Source of the DNA: Tetrapisispora phaffii CBS 4417
Taxonomy: Eukaryota > Ascomycota > Saccharomycetes > Saccharomycetales > Saccharomycetaceae
Reading direction: 5' to 3'
Assembly (NCBI RefSeq): GCF_000236905.1
Contig: NC_016524.1
Coordinates: 682,001-746,000, forward strand
DNA length: 64,000 bases
The position numbers were made by a program, and so were the translations under genes. Within the stretch, counting starts at the first letter, position 1; every line of letters starts with the position of its first letter. Under the pieces are notes generated by a model. It was not told the origin of the DNA and did not search any database. It saw only the letters and a list, made by a program, of their open reading frames with translations. Positions 50,624 to 59,717 of the stretch are shown in pieces.

Positions 50624-53074
50624 TTATGTTGATAACCCTATATAATTACCAGCAGTTAAAGTCTTTGTTGCTTCAATTACTTCCCAGGCACCTCCAAATG
50701 GATTTTCTTCATTAGATTCCTGAGAAAATAAGTTTAGGGAACCACCAAATTCTCCACTCTTTAAAATGGTGAATTTGGTCAGAACACTCTTAGATGTTTG
50801 GTATGCGGTACCTTCGGTCATGAATCTTGCTATTAGTCTTTCTTCATTCTGTCTTGTTAGAACTAATGGTTGTTTAAATTTCCACGAAATTCTCTTTTTA
50901 TCTTTATTAAATGAACCTTGTGGCTTAGATAAAGCATTTGTGGTTTCCGCACCGTCGATGGTAACGTGAACTGAAAAGTCATTCAATGTAACAGATTGAA
51001 TTGTGTTCGAAATAGTTGGTGACATTTTCACGGTCAATATTACACTTGCTTGATGTGCTTCAAATTTCCATACTGGTTGGATAATAATTGGGACTACTGG
51101 GTTACTGATAGAATACTTAATCGCACCCAAAGTTCTAGAATTGATAAAAATAGGGTTTACTTTATATTCTTCAGGAGATACCTTTTCCATAAACGCTTGG
51201 TTTAAAATAACCTTTTCAAATTTGTCACCATTTTCAATTTTTAAGTTTACACCTATTGGTAATTCTTGGGCTGGATCCTTGGCATATACTAAAGCTAATT
51301 CACCAACTAGTTGAGATGATTCCAAAATACCATCTCGGAATCTAGCATTTATGACTTCAGCAACACTTGCATTCAAACCACTTTTAATCTCGCCTGCACT
51401 TTCATGTTGAAAGATTGATTGACCTGATATAGTAGTAGAGGTACCTGTTGTTTGAGGATCCAAAGCTTGTAAACCAGGAGTAACTTGTGATAATAATACT
51501 GAAACCCGATTGGAATCTGCTACATTTGGAGCAGAAACTTCTTCATGGGGTAATACTTCAGAAGCAAATGGATCGTTTCCTAATACCGAATCACGGTTTT
51601 GTTTTCTAGATGGTGGGATACTTGGCGCTTGGATATGTAAAGGTCTTGAACTCACTGAAGGAGAGTTTTGCGGAGTTGGTTCTTCTGGTAATGGTTTTTC
51701 ATTAAAGTTTTGAGTTTCTTTTTCTTGAGTATGAGATGGAACTTCAGCAGGGGAAGTTGGAGGTGTGTTTACTTGTTGATTGGATGGCAAGTGTTCTTGT
51801 TGCCAATCAGAGCTGTTTGACACTGCTGTATAATTGTTAGTTGGAGCTTCGTAAGTATTGGCTGGTGGTGTATAGTTATTAGATGGTGTTGAATTTTCAG
51901 CTGCTTGATACTTTTCATATTGTTCTCTTGGTAAAGGTGGTTGAGTGTCAGAAGGTCTAGGAACAGGATTTCTGGTGCTTGTTCTAGAGGGAGTTCTTAT
52001 CGAAGATCCGCTAGAAGCTTGCTCCGGAATTGAAGCTTCCTTTAATCCACCCAAGTTCTGTGATTTCTTATTCTTCAATTTATTTCTACCGAATATGGAT
52101 CCAACCTTAGATTTCAAACTTCCTGATTTCTTACTCTTCAAAGAAACATTATTGTTTGAGTCAGAGAATTCATCGTTCATTAGATCATGGTGTAATACAG
52201 TAGAATTAGACGTTAGTCTATGACTAATGTTACCGAAAGTACTTCTTCTCTTTTCCTTTTTGCTTGGAGAAGCTTCTTGAGCATATGCTTTTTGTTTGGT
52301 TGAATTTAGAGCTTTAGGATCAGACATCTTAAAATTAAATTTCATAGCTTCATCTGCGAAACGATTAATTTCGGTTTCTGGATCGAAAGAAAGTAAAGTA
52401 GCCATACCGTTTTCACAGTTCTTTGTTGATGATAAGAAATAATCGCTATAACTAGTTTGGTATTTTAACAAACAGTTCTTTAGAGTTTGTAGACGATCAA
52501 AATCGACCTTTTCAAAAGTATCGAATAAATATGGACTTTCAGAGCCCCATTGATCCATTGCTTCTTGTGGATTACCACTAGCATTTGGAGTATTGTTATA
52601 ATAGTCAATAACAGATGCAGCTTGGCTTAATCTAGAATGTAATTTTCTAGTTTCCGCCCAATTAGAGTCAGTCTCTGTGTTGTTCTTAAGAACAGATATT
52701 ACATCATGTTGCAAGACTAATTGTAATTGAGTATGAGCATCAAGGTTATCCTTCAAACCTTGGATTAATACATCCCACAATTGTTGAACCTCACCAATTG
52801 AATTAAAAGTATATTTTCTAGACTCTTCTTCAGTTAAAATTTGGCTGGTTAATAATTGTTTAGATAATATATTACCTAAATTTTCATTTTGAGTAATAAT
52901 TTTACGAAGTCTTTGATTATAACTAGTTTGCAAATCAGATATTTCTTTTAAAGCGACAAAGAAATTTTTATTAATCAATTTTGCTTCAGATAATCTGATT
53001 CTGACGGCTTCAGTCGATTCATATGGATCCTTTCCAACCAATAAGGTAGATGAATATACAGCTCTTTCCGTCAT
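50624..53074 (-). CDS. SYP1: Syp1, F-BAR and mu-homology endocytic adaptor
   Basis: 816 aa (S. cerevisiae Syp1 is 870). N-terminal F-BAR-type coiled region at about 1-260 (VGKDPYESTEAVRIRLSEAKLINKNF, NQRLRKIITQNENLGNILSKQL). A disordered Pro/Ser/Thr-rich middle (about 265-530) contains PxxP stretches and DPFASE-like motifs. A C-terminal mu-homology cargo-binding domain runs from about 555 to the end (SVAEVINARFRDGILESSQLVGELALVY, VPIIIQPVWKFEAHQASVILTVKMSP). It arrives early at clathrin sites with Ede1, sorts Mid2 and affects septins. Position matches YCR030C. A Reb1 core lies 274 bp upstream. Confidence 0.95.
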   Translation of the reverse strand: MTERAVYSSTLLVGKDPYESTEAVRIRLSEAKLINKNFFVALKEISDLQTSYNQRLRKIITQNENLGNILSKQLLTSQILTEEESRKYTFNSIGEVQQLWDVLIQGLKDNLDAHTQLQLVLQHDVISVLKNNTETDSNWAETRKLHSRLSQAASVIDYYNNTPNASGNPQEAMDQWGSESPYLFDTFEKVDFDRLQTLKNCLLKYQTSYSDYFLSSTKNCENGMATLLSFDPETEINRFADEAMKFNFKMSDPKALNSTKQKAYAQEASPSKKEKRRSTFGNISHRLTSNSTVLHHDLMNDEFSDSNNNVSLKSKKSGSLKSKVGSIFGRNKLKNKKSQNLGGLKEASIPEQASSGSSIRTPSRTSTRNPVPRPSDTQPPLPREQYEKYQAAENSTPSNNYTPPANTYEAPTNNYTAVSNSSDWQQEHLPSNQQVNTPPTSPAEVPSHTQEKETQNFNEKPLPEEPTPQNSPSVSSRPLHIQAPSIPPSRKQNRDSVLGNDPFASEVLPHEEVSAPNVADSNRVSVLLSQVTPGLQALDPQTTGTSTTISGQSIFQHESAGEIKSGLNASVAEVINARFRDGILESSQLVGELALVYAKDPAQELPIGVNLKIENGDKFEKVILNQAFMEKVSPEEYKVNPIFINSRTLGAIKYSISNPVVPIIIQPVWKFEAHQASVILTVKMSPTISNTIQSVTLNDFSVHVTIDGAETTNALSKPQGSFNKDKKRISWKFKQPLVLTRQNEERLIARFMTEGTAYQTSKSVLTKFTILKSGEFGGSLNLFSQESNEENPFGGAWEVIEATKTLTAGNYIGLST

Positions 53075-53663
53075 TGTAATGTCAAAGTTTCTCTAGTGTA
53101 CTTGTTTTTCTTTTCAAAACTTCTTAATGAAACAATAGATAAACGAAAATAGCAATACTAATTGATACGCAAAATTACTTATGTTCAAGTTAATATGAAG
53201 CAGTAAATAACACTCGAGTCCCTTATTTATTATCGTTAATTAAGTAAACTCAATTGAAATATATCATTGTACATTTAAAAGGAGAGCATTCTATATTCAG
53301 TTTTTCCTTGTTGGTATTAAATGGGAAAAAAACATTGTAAATTTATTCGGGTAAGGTTCTGATGAATAGCTAACAGTTATATATGAAGACAATAGTACTT
53401 TGAGTTAATAAAGGCTTATTTATTATACATATGTTTATATATTATACAAGTTTAGATTAAAATATATGCTTCTTTCCTTATCTAATTTGACCCGATAATT
53501 TATTTTGAAGTATATTATACATAAATGTCGTTATTTACCTAAGTAATGTCTAGCATTAATAAATCTTGAGAAGATATATTAATGTTAGTTATATTGGAAA
53601 CCTGTTGGGTTCATTCAAAATTAAATTTAAATATGTTTTATATTACTATTATGTTGTATTAAC
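53075..53663. other. Intergenic, SYP1 promoter and MNN5-like 3' flank
   Basis: 590 bp AT-rich, with the Reb1 core at 53348. No gene seen. Confidence 0.5.
53348..53354 (+). promoter_or_regulatory. Reb1-type site CGGGTAA upstream of SYP1
   Basis: Perfect core, 274 bp before the SYP1 ATG (gene on the minus strand). Confidence 0.5.
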
Positions 53664-55793
53664 TTATTTTTTATTTGCCTCTTCCTTCTTAGGTTCTTCC
53701 TTCTTAGGTTCTTCCTTCTTAGGTTCTTCCTTCTTCACTTCCTCCTCCTTCTTCGTTTCGTCCTTCTTTGTCTCGTCCTTCTTCGTTTCGTCCTTCTTTG
53801 TCTCGTCCTTCTTTGTTTCTTCATTCTTAGCTTCTTCATTCTTAGCTTCTTGGTTTTTTGTTTCTCCTTCAGCTACTGGTTTTTCTTCTTCCTTTGGCTC
53901 TTCCTTTGGCTCTTCAACGTATGGAGGTTGACCAATCTTCAACTCACCAGATAATGCAGCATCATGGGTACTAGCTAAGTATTCTACTCTTTCAGATAAG
54001 TAGTTACACATATCTTTCCATGAATCTTTACCTTGTAGATCTTTATAAAAGATAAATTCAACAGCATTATCAGTGCATAAGTAAAAATGCATATTCCTAT
54101 TAGCTTCTAATTCCAAATCCCAATTGCGTAAGTTCTTGAATTTAGAGAAAACTCTGTATTGTTTACCTTGTAGAATATATCTTTTATTTTTAGCCAAGTT
54201 ATGTGGGTCAAATTTGTGGAAACTGACGTGAATAAACATCGCCTCTACTTCGTTGCCAGGTGGGTTCATCAAAGCTTTTTCAAAGTCAGCATCAAAGTCA
54301 TAGTTAGGATTATATTCACCATATTTCTTGTCCTTTTCGACTTTAGCCTTTGCAGCGAGATAATTCTCATAATCTTTGTTAAAGTCCTTTTGGTATAAAC
54401 CAATACCTTGAAATCCATCCTTATGATCAAAATAGCCATCAAATTCAATGGTACTTTTAACTTGATAGTATGGTTCACCTAATGCATGAGCAGCTGCTAA
54501 GAACGTTTCCTTGTCACCTTCACCAGAAGTACCTTGAGAGAAAATGGTGTAATACCACCTTGGGCCATAGTAATTGTAGTAAAAAGCTAATAACAAAGTT
54601 CTAAAATGAGTTTCTTTGTTAACCATCAATTGGCCAGACTCAGAGGTTAAATCAGGTAAAGTACCTTCAAAATCGTGGAATGGAGTTCTTCTTAACTTAT
54701 AATTATTACCAGGATTCACAATGTTATCGTAATAAGAAGTTGGCGTAACGTCATCGGCCATATAACGTACTCTGTTATCCAAATTGTAGTTGATGTTTGC
54801 AATTTTATAATAGGCAGGAGCAGTGACACGTCTCCAAATATCTGGCCATGTGATTAATCCATTATCTTTATAAGCCTTTGAATCAAAAATATTATCCAGG
54901 TTCACTAATGGAATGTTATCAGCATCAATATATAAGACATTCTTGAACGAAGACACTAATAAAGCAAATGATTTGTATTGGTATTTCTTTAAAGTTAATC
55001 TCTCCTTAAATTCATTTGGTAGGGTATCATCAAGATAAACACACTTGGCATTGAAAGAAGGTAAGAATCTGTTACAGTATTCCTCCTCAGGGACACTACT
55101 TCTTGGGATAATAACTTCAATTGGTAAAGTAGAACCTCTTTCTCTTATAGCTTTGATTGTGTTAATACTGATGATAGAAAATTTGCCACCACCGACTATG
55201 ACAATACCTTTTTCATTAGGCCACAGTTGCTCTTTAATAGCTGGGTCCATTTCAGCAATGTCAGTGTCGATGAAATTAACAAAACGTTCATGGTTGACTT
55301 GCAAATCTTTGGTTTGAGAATCGGATAATTTGAAACACTCATCTAGGTTAGAATAAGATAACAAGGAAAAATTTTCCTTTTTATCATAAGAAGCAACATC
55401 CTTTATCTTACATCCCTCTTTTCTATAGGCAGCCATCTTGTCCTTTGGAGGTGTGACAGGTCTAGCTTTACTAATTGCATTGAATAACTTATAGTAAAAA
55501 TCGTGTACGTTCTTGATCTTTGCGTTAGCAAAGTAACCGTTCATGTTGCCAATATTGTTGAAAGTCTTTGGAGCATAGCTTAAACCACCATGTTTTGCAC
55601 TGTATTCACTTACTACAGGAGTGCCAAACTCAGATTGAGTTGAGAAATCACCATTGATGGAAGTTAACGTTGGGAACCAAAACAATGAGAAGAAACATAA
55701 CGATAATAAACCAAGAATAACGTTTAGTCGTCTATTAGTCCTACTCTTTAAAGAGAGAGGGATCCGAAATTTAGTCAGTTGAAAACCAGCCAT
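53664..55793 (-). CDS. MNN5: Alpha-1,2-mannosyltransferase, Mnn2/Mnn5 family, with Lys/Glu repeat tail
   Basis: 709 aa from the ATG at 55793; two more upstream codons begin at TTG. Type II Golgi protein: signal anchor at about 24-43 (NVILGLLSLCFFSLFWFPTL), stem, then a GT71 catalytic domain with GIVIVGGGKFSIISINTIKAIRE, LPIEVIIPRSSVPEEEYC, and the DxD motif DAD at 290-292 (VLYIDADNIPLVN). It adds alpha-1,2-mannose branches to the mannan outer chain. S. cerevisiae Mnn5 is 586 aa. The last 82 residues here are an added low-complexity tail with four KKDET and three KKEEP units. Position matches MNN5 (YJL186W); Mnn2 is the alternative. Confidence 0.88.
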   Translation of the reverse strand: MAGFQLTKFRIPLSLKSRTNRRLNVILGLLSLCFFSLFWFPTLTSINGDFSTQSEFGTPVVSEYSAKHGGLSYAPKTFNNIGNMNGYFANAKIKNVHDFYYKLFNAISKARPVTPPKDKMAAYRKEGCKIKDVASYDKKENFSLLSYSNLDECFKLSDSQTKDLQVNHERFVNFIDTDIAEMDPAIKEQLWPNEKGIVIVGGGKFSIISINTIKAIRERGSTLPIEVIIPRSSVPEEEYCNRFLPSFNAKCVYLDDTLPNEFKERLTLKKYQYKSFALLVSSFKNVLYIDADNIPLVNLDNIFDSKAYKDNGLITWPDIWRRVTAPAYYKIANINYNLDNRVRYMADDVTPTSYYDNIVNPGNNYKLRRTPFHDFEGTLPDLTSESGQLMVNKETHFRTLLLAFYYNYYGPRWYYTIFSQGTSGEGDKETFLAAAHALGEPYYQVKSTIEFDGYFDHKDGFQGIGLYQKDFNKDYENYLAAKAKVEKDKKYGEYNPNYDFDADFEKALMNPPGNEVEAMFIHVSFHKFDPHNLAKNKRYILQGKQYRVFSKFKNLRNWDLELEANRNMHFYLCTDNAVEFIFYKDLQGKDSWKDMCNYLSERVEYLASTHDAALSGELKIGQPPYVEEPKEEPKEEEKPVAEGETKNQEAKNEEAKNEETKKDETKKDETKKDETKKDETKKEEEVKKEEPKKEEPKKEEPKKEEANKK
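53670..53840 (-). repeat. In-frame tandem repeats encoding KKDET/KKEEP
   Basis: Two 15-bp unit arrays within the MNN5-like coding sequence: units encoding KKEEP (53680-53740 region) and units encoding KKDET (about 53757-53820). The length is a multiple of three, so changes in copy number keep the frame open. Confidence 0.8.
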
Positions 55794-56658
55794 GATCAAC
55801 TCTATAAAAAATTCAGATAATCTGGTACTATATTCTACAGATTACTCTCCACTATAATAAACAATTGATTACTCCATTCAGCAATTAATCAGAATCAAAA
55901 TAAGTCAAACTACTATTAACATAGATGTATTTACATTTACATTTATATATACATTCATTTTTCAAATACATATTTACATGTGGAAAAGACACGTCTATGC
56001 AATTTTTGTTCGCACTATAAACCATTTTTTTGTCAGCATCGAAAAAGGTTCAAGAGTTCTGTATAACATTCGAAGGAACTAAGTTATACTTTAGAAATGG
56101 TGTCTACACATCATCGAATAAAAGGGAACAGCAAGAAGCATTAGCACCATGTGCATTGATAGAGCCATCTACCAAGGTAGTTTCTTGGGAAGTGGGGGAT
56201 ATTGATTACTGAAGACGTTGAGGCATGGATGTACCTGGGATGCAGCAGGTTTTGCCATTGAAATAGACAATAATATACGTCGCAGTTTATCGATGGTGCC
56301 AGGTAACGGGGTAAGAATCATTTGGATCTATATAAATGTTTAGCGATTATTGGTTCTTGTTGTAGTTTAGTACGTTTCTTAAAATGTGTGTGTGTGGTCT
56401 GTCACCAAATGGAAAGAGAGAGATACATAGTCAAGTATTACTGTTTTTAGTTTCAATCTTGTTATATGTTTTTTCGATGTGATTTTGTATTTATTAGTTG
56501 ATATTGTTAAAAAAATTATGAAAATGTTCTTAGAGGAAACATATTTAAATATACTAAAACTTATATGTCATAACATAAAGACATGATGTTATATAAAATC
56601 CAATAAACTGTGATATATTTCCTTTATAGTATCTTTGACCTTCCAAAAATAATAACAA
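55794..56658. other. Intergenic MNN5-like to RPS14, with a coding-like stretch
   Basis: 865 bp. An open, protein-like frame without ATG lies at about 56021-56212. It is preceded by a T7 tract and TGTCAG resembling a 3' splice site. The rest is AT-rich. SWE1, RPL39 and RPS22A occupy this interval in S. cerevisiae; none is recognisable here. Confidence 0.45.
56021..56212 (+). pseudogene. Coding-like fragment, possible relic or orphan exon
   Basis: The plus-strand frame reads VQEFCITFEGTKLYFRNGVY, then EALAPCALIEPSTKVVSWEVGD, and stops. It has a natural amino-acid mix and little low complexity but no ATG after the upstream stop at 56018. Just before its stop a second frame continues ILITEDVEAWMYLG for about 20 codons. 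This suggests a frameshifted relic, or a 3' exon after the TTTTTTTGTCAG at 56025-56036. No donor site with an ATG exon is visible upstream. I do not recognise the family. Confidence 0.3.
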
Positions 56659-57063
56659 TCATAATCTTCTACCTCTTCTACCACCCTTCTTTCTAGTAGA
56701 ATCGGATGGAACTGGGGTGACATCTTCAATACGACCAATTCTTAAACCAGATCTGGCTAAAGCTCTTAAAGCAGCTTGACCACCTGGACCTGGGGTCTTG
56801 GATCTGGTACCACCAGTAGCTCTGATTTTGATGTGGACGGCAGTGATACCGACTTCCTTACACTTGACAGCGACGTCTTGGGCAGCTAACATAGCAGCGT
56901 ATGGAGAGGATTCATCTCTGTCAGCCTTGACCTTCATACCACCAGTGACTCTGGCAATGGTTTCCTTACCAGATAAATCGGTAACATGAACGAAGGTATC
57001 GTTGAAAGAAGCAAAGATTCTAGCAACACCAAAAACTTGGGAGTTATCACGAGCTTGAGCCAT
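56659..57063 (-). CDS. RPS14: Ribosomal protein uS11 (Rps14), intronless
   Basis: 134 aa (S. cerevisiae Rps14 is 137-138). The sequence is the highly conserved uS11: [57 protein letters not shown], then [20 protein letters not shown]. It lies in the platform of the 40S subunit and binds 18S rRNA. The start ATG has an AACAACA leader, ideal yeast context. S. cerevisiae RPS14A and RPS14B have an intron just after the first codons; here no branch point or donor is visible upstream, so the intron appears lost. Corresponds to YCR031C/YJL191W. A palindromic Rap1-like element is 660 bp upstream. Confidence 0.96.
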   Translation of the reverse strand: MAQARDNSQVFGVARIFASFNDTFVHVTDLSGKETIARVTGGMKVKADRDESSPYAAMLAAQDVAVKCKEVGITAVHIKIRATGGTRSKTPGPGGQAALRALARSGLRIGRIEDVTPVPSDSTRKKGGRRGRRL

Positions 57064-58613
57064 TGTTGTTTATGTTGAGTTTCTGTGTTTGAATCAAAAG
57101 ACGAAACAGAGAGAAAACAATATTGCAAATATACAAACCAACTTTATATAAATATGTACATACACACATGCATACATGATGGTAAAATTATATATTAATA
57201 AATTTTTTGAGTATAGCTGGTAACACAGGTTGTAAATTGAACATTGTGCAAGACAACGCCATTGCATATGGAACAAGATTTCGAATTGAACCTTACCCTT
57301 TCGATTAACAACTTTATTCTGCTCTGCATCTCTCAATCAAAGTCTTCAATGAATATGCTGTTGGATGAACAACCTATATTTCCAACGTTGACCTTCTTCG
57401 TTTTCTTTGCTATCTTAGCAGGTATCCATTACAATCAAAACGTTTCGTTTCGATGGTGTAGTAGTGGTGGGTGGTCTTTACCCACGGTATAGAGAGCGGT
57501 TGCGATAATATGCGATGCGATGAGTTGCGATGAGATGAATTTTCCACAAAAACAAAAAACGAAAAAAATAAGTTTTGCGAGTGTTTCGATGTGATTCGCG
57601 GACAATCCTGCGTAGAAGGGATGGATGGACAAGAGAGTTCTGAGATGTTGTCGGAAAAGACGACGCGCAAAAACCTGCATTCCGTTTTTTGTTGGAAATG
57701 AAATAAAAGAGTGTGTGGTGTGGTGTGTGGGTGCACCCACACATTTCTGTTGCAGTCACTTGAAATGCCAGCCTCTGCTGTTAAATGCATGCTGTTTTAA
57801 AGGTATGTATATATATGTATCACTGAGATAAAGAAACACACATGAATGCTAATTACACTAATAGATAGGCAGACAGCGTGTCAGATCTGCTTGTGAAGTA
57901 ACGGTTCCTTATGCCTTCTCCTGGGTTGACGGCATTACATTCTAGCTACTATAAGAAACAAGAAACGTATATTAAAAATGTATGGAATTGTATGGCCCGT
58001 GTGAAGCACGAATATTACCACAGATCCGTGTACTTAAACACGCATCTGTTATCAATACTCATTCAAAAAACTTTAACGTTGTATTTGCAATAAACATGCC
58101 AAAATGGGCCTCTTTCATAACCGACTTGAATCTTATTCAAAAGAAAAAAGCAAGCTATAAAAGTCTTTCTCGAACTGAGTTGTAGAGAGAATATTGTCTG
58201 GAGTGTCACAAATCCACTACAATAATACTCGTTCTTAGTAAAATGTAAATTGCTCTCTTCTTGAAATAAACAAAAAGTAAAATGAATGCTTTAGAATAAC
58301 ATACAACAGAAGTTAATTCAAGAACACGACCGTTGAACTTTCTAAAACATTCTGGACTCTCTTATATACTTCTCATGAAAACAAACAATGTATACTGTAA
58401 ATGAGATTTTTACTGATGAGAAGAACGATGTTGTTCAATGGGTGAGAACCTGACTTGGTTTGTCAAGTGAGTCTTACCCTGTTCTTGGGCATCTTTTATG
58501 ATATTTCAGTTTAGGTTAAATTAACGTTCTTACATGTATATTTAAAGTGTAGTAATATTTACGAACTATATCATGCTTGCATTGAGAGCAATGGCTTGGT
58601 CTTGGCATTGCAC
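57064..58613. other. Long divergent region RPS14/SOP4
   Basis: 1.55 kb. It contains a GC-richer patch (about 57480-57785) with a Rap1-like palindrome, a coding-like patch at 57911-58185, and two good hairpins (58020-58049 and 58440-58479). In S. cerevisiae I recall the H/ACA snoRNA snR189 near RPS14A and BPH1. I could not find its expected guide elements here, so no RNA is called. Confidence 0.45.
57724..57743. promoter_or_regulatory. Palindromic Rap1-like element upstream of RPS14
   Basis: TGTGTGGGTG followed directly by CACCCACACA: a perfect 20-bp palindrome. Each half fits the CACCCANACA Rap1 core, in opposite orientations. Rap1 drives ribosomal protein genes in yeasts. It lies 660 bp from the RPS14 ATG, farther than usual. 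Confidence 0.55.
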
Positions 58614-59360
58614 ATGAAAGTCAAGTCTTCGACAGATAAGAGTATGATTATAATAAATTGTTTCATTTACTTTATTTTGAATGTTTCTTACGTCTTTGCA
58701 TCTGCATCGATTAAGGGCAAGGTTGATTTAAGACCAAAATCTTTAACTATATCTGACATATCAAGAATAACTTTGACTTTACATCAAATTTATAACTATA
58801 AGAATGATAACATTACAATAAGTGACACCAAGGATTCTTATTATGCGTCAACGAAAATTATAAACACGAGCGGTGACTTCAAATTTGATAACTTACCATT
58901 AATCAAAGGTTTTAACAAGACTACATATTTTGTGCTCCATTCAAACTCGTTGGACTATAATCTGAGGCCAAACAGAGTTCTTTATAAGTTTGTTTCTCTC
59001 GACGAGGATGCAAACAAGTTCAATGTCACAGCCTATCAAAATCTTTTAGGTAGAGAATATTTCCCATCACCTGAAATTGCGTATCCTGAAAATTTACTTG
59101 AGATTAATGCAGACCCTTACCTTAATATCACATACGTGAGAAACGCTCCAATGAGGCTATATTATCAACACAGAAAACCAAGTTTCCTGGAGACAGGCAT
59201 AATAGGTAATATATTGAGTTCTCGTTGGAAAACTGCTGCAGTGGTCACTGCATTGTGTTTGGCAATTTTCCCATTGGTGGCAGAAAAACTTGATCCAGAG
59301 ACTACGAGATTGATAAAAGAAGAGGCATTGAAGAAGCAAAGGGAGAAATACCAATCATGA
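58614..59360 (+). CDS. SOP4: Sop4, ER membrane complex subunit (EMC7-like)
   Basis: 248 aa from the ATG at 58614; a second in-frame ATG at 58644 (238 aa) gives a cleaner signal peptide (MIIINCFIYFILNVSYVFAS) and may be the true start. S. cerevisiae Sop4 is 234 aa. The lumenal beta-sandwich domain is recognisable (SIKGKVDLRPKSL, FKFDNLPLIKGFNKTTYFVLHS, LLGREYFPSPEIAYPENL). It is followed by GIIGNILSSRWKTAAVVTAL, a C-terminal membrane span, and the tail EKLDPETTRLIKEEALKKQREKY typical of EMC7. The EMC inserts tail-anchored and multipass proteins in the ER. Position and orientation match YJL192C, interleaved with YCR genes. Confidence 0.92.
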   Translation: MKVKSSTDKSMIIINCFIYFILNVSYVFASASIKGKVDLRPKSLTISDISRITLTLHQIYNYKNDNITISDTKDSYYASTKIINTSGDFKFDNLPLIKGFNKTTYFVLHSNSLDYNLRPNRVLYKFVSLDEDANKFNVTAYQNLLGREYFPSPEIAYPENLLEINADPYLNITYVRNAPMRLYYQHRKPSFLETGIIGNILSSRWKTAAVVTALCLAIFPLVAEKLDPETTRLIKEEALKKQREKYQS

Positions 59361-59717
59361 TTACATTTATATTCCAAAAGCCTTCTATTTTTTTGATTAT
59401 TAAACGATCCATTGATCTAGTGACAAATCCACGGAGTTTTTTAGAAACTTTCACAAATTTAAAAATAATACGATTTTTAAAATAAAGGGAATCTAATCGA
59501 ACTTTAATACGCATAATGTTTTTTTATGACAACTTCTGATATTATTTATGACCAAGTAGAAAAGTATATAAGCTTAAATAAACAATTTCACAATAATTAT
59601 AGGTAACTATTGTCTATATCGTTGTATTACAGTCTCATACTGAGGAGCAACGAAGGTAAAAGAAAAATCTATTTTTGGAGACAACAATTTCTGTTGTTTT
59701 TATAAAATATAAAGAGC
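59361..59717. other. Intergenic SOP4 to BPH1
   Basis: 357 bp AT-rich holding the SOP4 terminator and BPH1 promoter. Nothing further seen. Confidence 0.5.

Noticed and set aside
53566..53931. Plus-strand frame with SSFLG and SSFFV repeats
   Set aside because: It is the antisense of the KKEEP/KKDET repeat region of the mannosyltransferase gene, which has clear family domains.
57064..57500. Intron in RPS14 as in S. cerevisiae
   Set aside because: No TACTAAC branch point and no GTATGT donor with an upstream ATG exon is visible, and the ATG at 57063 has an excellent context.
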